In this document: positions 6,698 to 8,468 of the stretch, piece by piece
Numbering within the stretch: position 1 is the stretch's first letter
Layout: each line of letters opens with the position of its first letter
DNA from: Crocinitomicaceae bacterium
GTDB taxonomy: Bacteria > Bacteroidota > Bacteroidia > Flavobacteriales_D > Crocinitomicaceae
Length of the DNA stretch: 8,468 nt
Reading direction: 5' to 3'
NCBI GenBank assembly: GCA_030833265.1
Contig: JAURHO010000068.1
Coordinates: forward strand, 1 to 8,468
Translations under genes and position numbers: made by a program
The notes under the pieces: model-generated
What the model was told of the DNA's origin: nothing
What the model saw: only the letters and a program-made list of their open reading frames with translations
The model's database searches: none

Positions 6698-6765
6698 GCA
6701 AAGACCGTTTATGGATTAATTAGTGTACATTTAACAATATCTAAACCCGCTCTAAAACAACAATC

Positions 6766-8094
6766 ATGAAATTTTTATCGCTCATTATGCTGGCCGCATG
6801 GTCTGGCTTGGCTTTTTCACAAGCCGGCCCCATTGACTTTGAAGCTGCTGGCTATGGGGCCAATTGGCAATGGACAACTTTTGAAAACGGCTCGAACCCC
6901 GCATTAGAAATTATTGCCAACCCAAACCCAAGTGGTGTCAATGTCTCAAGTTCAGTCGCTAAGTTTACAGCGTTGGTAGGTGGTGCGCCGTGGGCAGGTT
7001 TTGAATCTTTACACGGGCAAGGCATCGGGCTTTTCAACCTGACGGCTGCCAACTGCCAAGTCAAAATGATGGTTTACAAGTCGGTTATTAGCCCTGTGGG
7101 CTTGAAATTTGCAACGCCAGCAGGCGGCTCTACTGGTGAAATACTTGTGAGTAATACACTTGTGAATCAATGGGAAGAATTGACCTTTGACTTTACGGCA
7201 GTGATCAATGCACCAACCTCAATTGGCATTGACCAAATCATTGTTTTTCCAGACTTCACGCAGCGCTCAGACAACAATATTTGCTACATCGATAACATCA
7301 AATTTAGCAACCAAGATGGCACTCAAAATTTGGCGCCAATGGTACCTGCACCCACACCAACATATCCTGCAGCAGCAGTAATCGCTTTGTTTAGCAATCC
7401 TTACAATGAGGTTGCAGTTGACACGTGGCAAGCCCCGTGGTCACAGGCACAAGTGACAGACCTTCAAATTCAGGGCAACGATACCAAGCGCTATAGTTCT
7501 GTGAATTTTGCAGGAATCGAAACGGTGGGGCCAAATCTTCTGAACTTATCGGATATGACGCATTTCAGAATAGATTACTGGACGGCGAACATGGACCCGT
7601 TTAAAGTCAAATTGGTCGATTTTGGCGCCAACGGGCAGTACGCTGGGGGCGATGACAGTGAGAGTGAACTGAGTTTTCAGCCAGTAGCACAAACATGGAA
7701 TACGCTAGAACTACCTTTGACACAGTTTAGTAACCTCAATAGTTTGGCTCATTTTGCACAATTGATCCTTTCAGGAGCACCTGTTGGCAGCGGTGTTGTG
7801 TTCATAGATAACGTTTTGTTTTTCAATGAAAATCTTAGTGCAACTTCCGAACTAACAGAAAATGGGGTCAAGGTTTTTCCGAACCCAGCTTCAACGCATA
7901 TTCAAATTGAAAGCGCCAAAGAAATACAGCAATTAACCTGCTATAATCAGTGTGGGCAAATAATTAATTTCGGAGATAAAAGCGGATTGAAGATTGAACT
8001 TTCAACCCAAAATTTGGCACCAGGAATTTACTTTTTGGAGCTGACTTTTACCGAGAACCAGCAACGGATTATTCAGAAAATCACGGTGCAATAA
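6766..8094 (+). CDS. T9SS cargo protein with two carbohydrate-binding-like beta-sandwich domains
   Basis: The 442-residue protein has a signal peptide (1-18, ...GLAFS-QA). Two domains of similar plan follow, at about 21-182 and 200-353. Each ends in a related strand, CYIDNIKFSN at 173-182 and VFIDNVLFFN at 345-354, as in jelly-roll carbohydrate-binding modules. They are joined by a proline-rich linker (NLAPMVPAPTPTYP). Residues 366-442 form a type A T9SS C-terminal sorting domain, starting VKVFPNPAS and holding LAPGIYFLEL. The protein should cross the outer membrane through T9SS and be released or anchored on the surface after the sorting domain is removed. The second domain (LFSNPYNEVAVDTW, KLVDFGANGQYAGGDD) resembles, from memory, modules attached to flavobacterial polysaccharide-degrading enzymes, yet no catalytic domain is present. 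The sorting domain has an uncommon CYNQC pair (392, 396). The gene stands alone on the plus strand, and its end overlaps ribF. The ligand is unknown. Confidence 0.87.
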   Translation: MKFLSLIMLAAWSGLAFSQAGPIDFEAAGYGANWQWTTFENGSNPALEIIANPNPSGVNVSSSVAKFTALVGGAPWAGFESLHGQGIGLFNLTAANCQVKMMVYKSVISPVGLKFATPAGGSTGEILVSNTLVNQWEELTFDFTAVINAPTSIGIDQIIVFPDFTQRSDNNICYIDNIKFSNQDGTQNLAPMVPAPTPTYPAAAVIALFSNPYNEVAVDTWQAPWSQAQVTDLQIQGNDTKRYSSVNFAGIETVGPNLLNLSDMTHFRIDYWTANMDPFKVKLVDFGANGQYAGGDDSESELSFQPVAQTWNTLELPLTQFSNLNSLAHFAQLILSGAPVGSGVVFIDNVLFFNENLSATSELTENGVKVFPNPASTHIQIESAKEIQQLTCYNQCGQIINFGDKSGLKIELSTQNLAPGIYFLELTFTENQQRIIQKITVQ

Positions 8095-8116
8095 AGTAAG
8101 CGCGAACCGTGTTTTC
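8076..8116. terminator. Bidirectional intrinsic terminator across two overlapping gene ends
   Basis: The left arm GAAAATCACGGT (8076-8087) pairs with the right arm ACCGTGTTTTC (8106-8116). This gives 11 pairs with one bulged T at 8081; the loop is 18 bases. Read on the plus strand, the CACGGT/ACCGTG stem is followed by TTTT (8112-8115). Read on the minus strand, it is followed by A and then TTTT (8080-8077). Each direction therefore has its own hairpin and short U-run. It sits exactly where the convergent cargo gene and ribF end, with the cargo stop (8092-8094) in the loop and the ribF stop (8081-8083) in an arm. Confidence 0.72.
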
Positions 8117-8468
8117 GTCTTGTTGCAGTTGTTGCTTGAGTGCTGCTAAACCTTCAAACTTTTGTTCGGAGCGAACTCTTGTATGCAAACTAAGCGCAAT
8201 ATACTCTTCGTAAATATCTGCAGCGAAGTCAAAGAAATGCACTTCGATTTTACGCTTTTTTTGCGCTTCCACAATTGTTGGTCTCCAACCGATGTTCATC
8301 ATACCATATCGAAGTTCACCTTGAACAACTGCTGAAACAGCATAAACACCTTCGGCTGGTAAAATTTTATCCGATTCAGTTAAGTCTAGGTTTGCCGTTG
8401 GAAATCCAATTGTTCGGCCGTTTTGCAAGCCTCTTGACACAAAGCCAGAGATCTGAAAAGGTTTGCCT
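8081..8468 (-). CDS. ribF: Bifunctional riboflavin kinase/FAD synthetase, C-terminal part (cut by window edge)
   Basis: The last 128 codons are visible; the reading frame is open to the window edge. A GTG at 8440 is internal and encodes Val, because the upstream residues GKPFQISGF continue the family pattern. This is the riboflavin kinase domain of RibF. It has GRTIGFPTANL (with the PTAN motif that binds ATP and Mg), LPAEGVYAV, YGMMNIGWRPT and KIEVHFFDF with the likely catalytic glutamate, then RSEQKFEGLAALKQQLQQD near the end. It phosphorylates riboflavin to FMN in the cytoplasm; the N-terminal FMN adenylyltransferase domain that makes FAD would lie outside. Full-length RibF is usually about 310 residues. 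The stop codon lies 14 bases inside the convergent cargo gene, within the hairpin at 8076-8116. Confidence 0.93.
   Translation of the reverse strand, partial: GKPFQISGFVSRGLQNGRTIGFPTANLDLTESDKILPAEGVYAVSAVVQGELRYGMMNIGWRPTIVEAQKKRKIEVHFFDFAADIYEEYIALSLHTRVRSEQKFEGLAALKQQLQQDENTVRAYFIAP

Larger units (their letters stand above)
6675..6765. promoter_or_regulatory. Divergent intergenic spacer with promoters for both directions
   Basis: This 91-base AT-rich spacer lies between the start of the eight-gene minus array and the start of the plus-strand T9SS cargo gene, so both promoters must lie here or overlap coding sequence. On the plus strand there is a TTG at 6696-6698 and, 18 bases on, TAATTAGT at 6717-6724; a second weak box, TACATTTA, is at 6726-6733. 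Neither is a good match to TTG-N19-TAnnTTTG. The minus-strand box is listed separately. No Shine-Dalgarno sequence precedes either ATG. Confidence 0.5.

Noticed and set aside
6766..8094. Recent horizontal acquisition of the T9SS cargo gene, suggested by stretches that look more GC-rich than its neighbours
   Set aside because: Composition varies within the gene (two hand-counted lines gave about 50-53% GC, another 42%), and Ala/Gly/Pro-rich secreted domains explain it. No mobile-element or integration signs flank the gene.
8438..8440. GTG as a ribF start
   Set aside because: The frame is open upstream to the window edge and encodes conserved riboflavin kinase residues (GKPFQISGF), so the GTG is an internal valine codon.

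Overview
The window looks like chromosomal DNA from a member of the Bacteroidota, most likely a gliding-type flavobacterium. The evidence is a GldA-type ABC ATPase, a secreted protein with a type IX secretion (T9SS) C-terminal sorting domain, no Shine-Dalgarno sequences at the starts, and TAnnTTTG-like promoter boxes. No phage, transposon, CRISPR, rRNA or tRNA sequence was seen.

Layout: positions 1-6674 hold eight minus-strand genes packed head to tail. In transcription order they are a secreted leucine-rich-repeat protein, a membrane-anchored GH25 lysozyme, a five-helix membrane protein of unknown function, rnpA (RNase P protein), an S41 carboxy-terminal processing protease, an O-antigen ligase/polymerase-family protein, gldA, and the first 37 codons of tyrS, cut by the left edge. 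Junctions are ATGA overlaps or gaps of 1-33 bases, so the array probably forms one long operon with a possible second promoter before gldA. A 91-base divergent spacer (6675-6765) separates this array from a plus-strand gene for a two-domain T9SS cargo protein (6766-8094). That gene runs tail to tail into the 3' end of ribF (8081-8468, minus strand, cut by the right edge). The two coding ends overlap by 14 bases inside a long inverted repeat that looks like a bidirectional terminator.

Functionally, the array mixes essential housekeeping genes (rnpA, tyrS) with cell-envelope genes: a peptidoglycan hydrolase, a periplasmic protease, a polysaccharide ligase and a motility-linked ABC ATPase. The coupled lysozyme and five-helix protein are the likeliest functional pair. 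The cargo protein carries two beta-sandwich, carbohydrate-binding-like domains and no recognisable enzyme domain; it is a separate transcription unit.

No clearly new multi-gene system is evident. The least explained items are the five-helix membrane protein coupled to the lysozyme, the two-domain cargo protein, the shared TAnnTTCGC element just before two start codons, and the terminator embedded in two overlapping genes.
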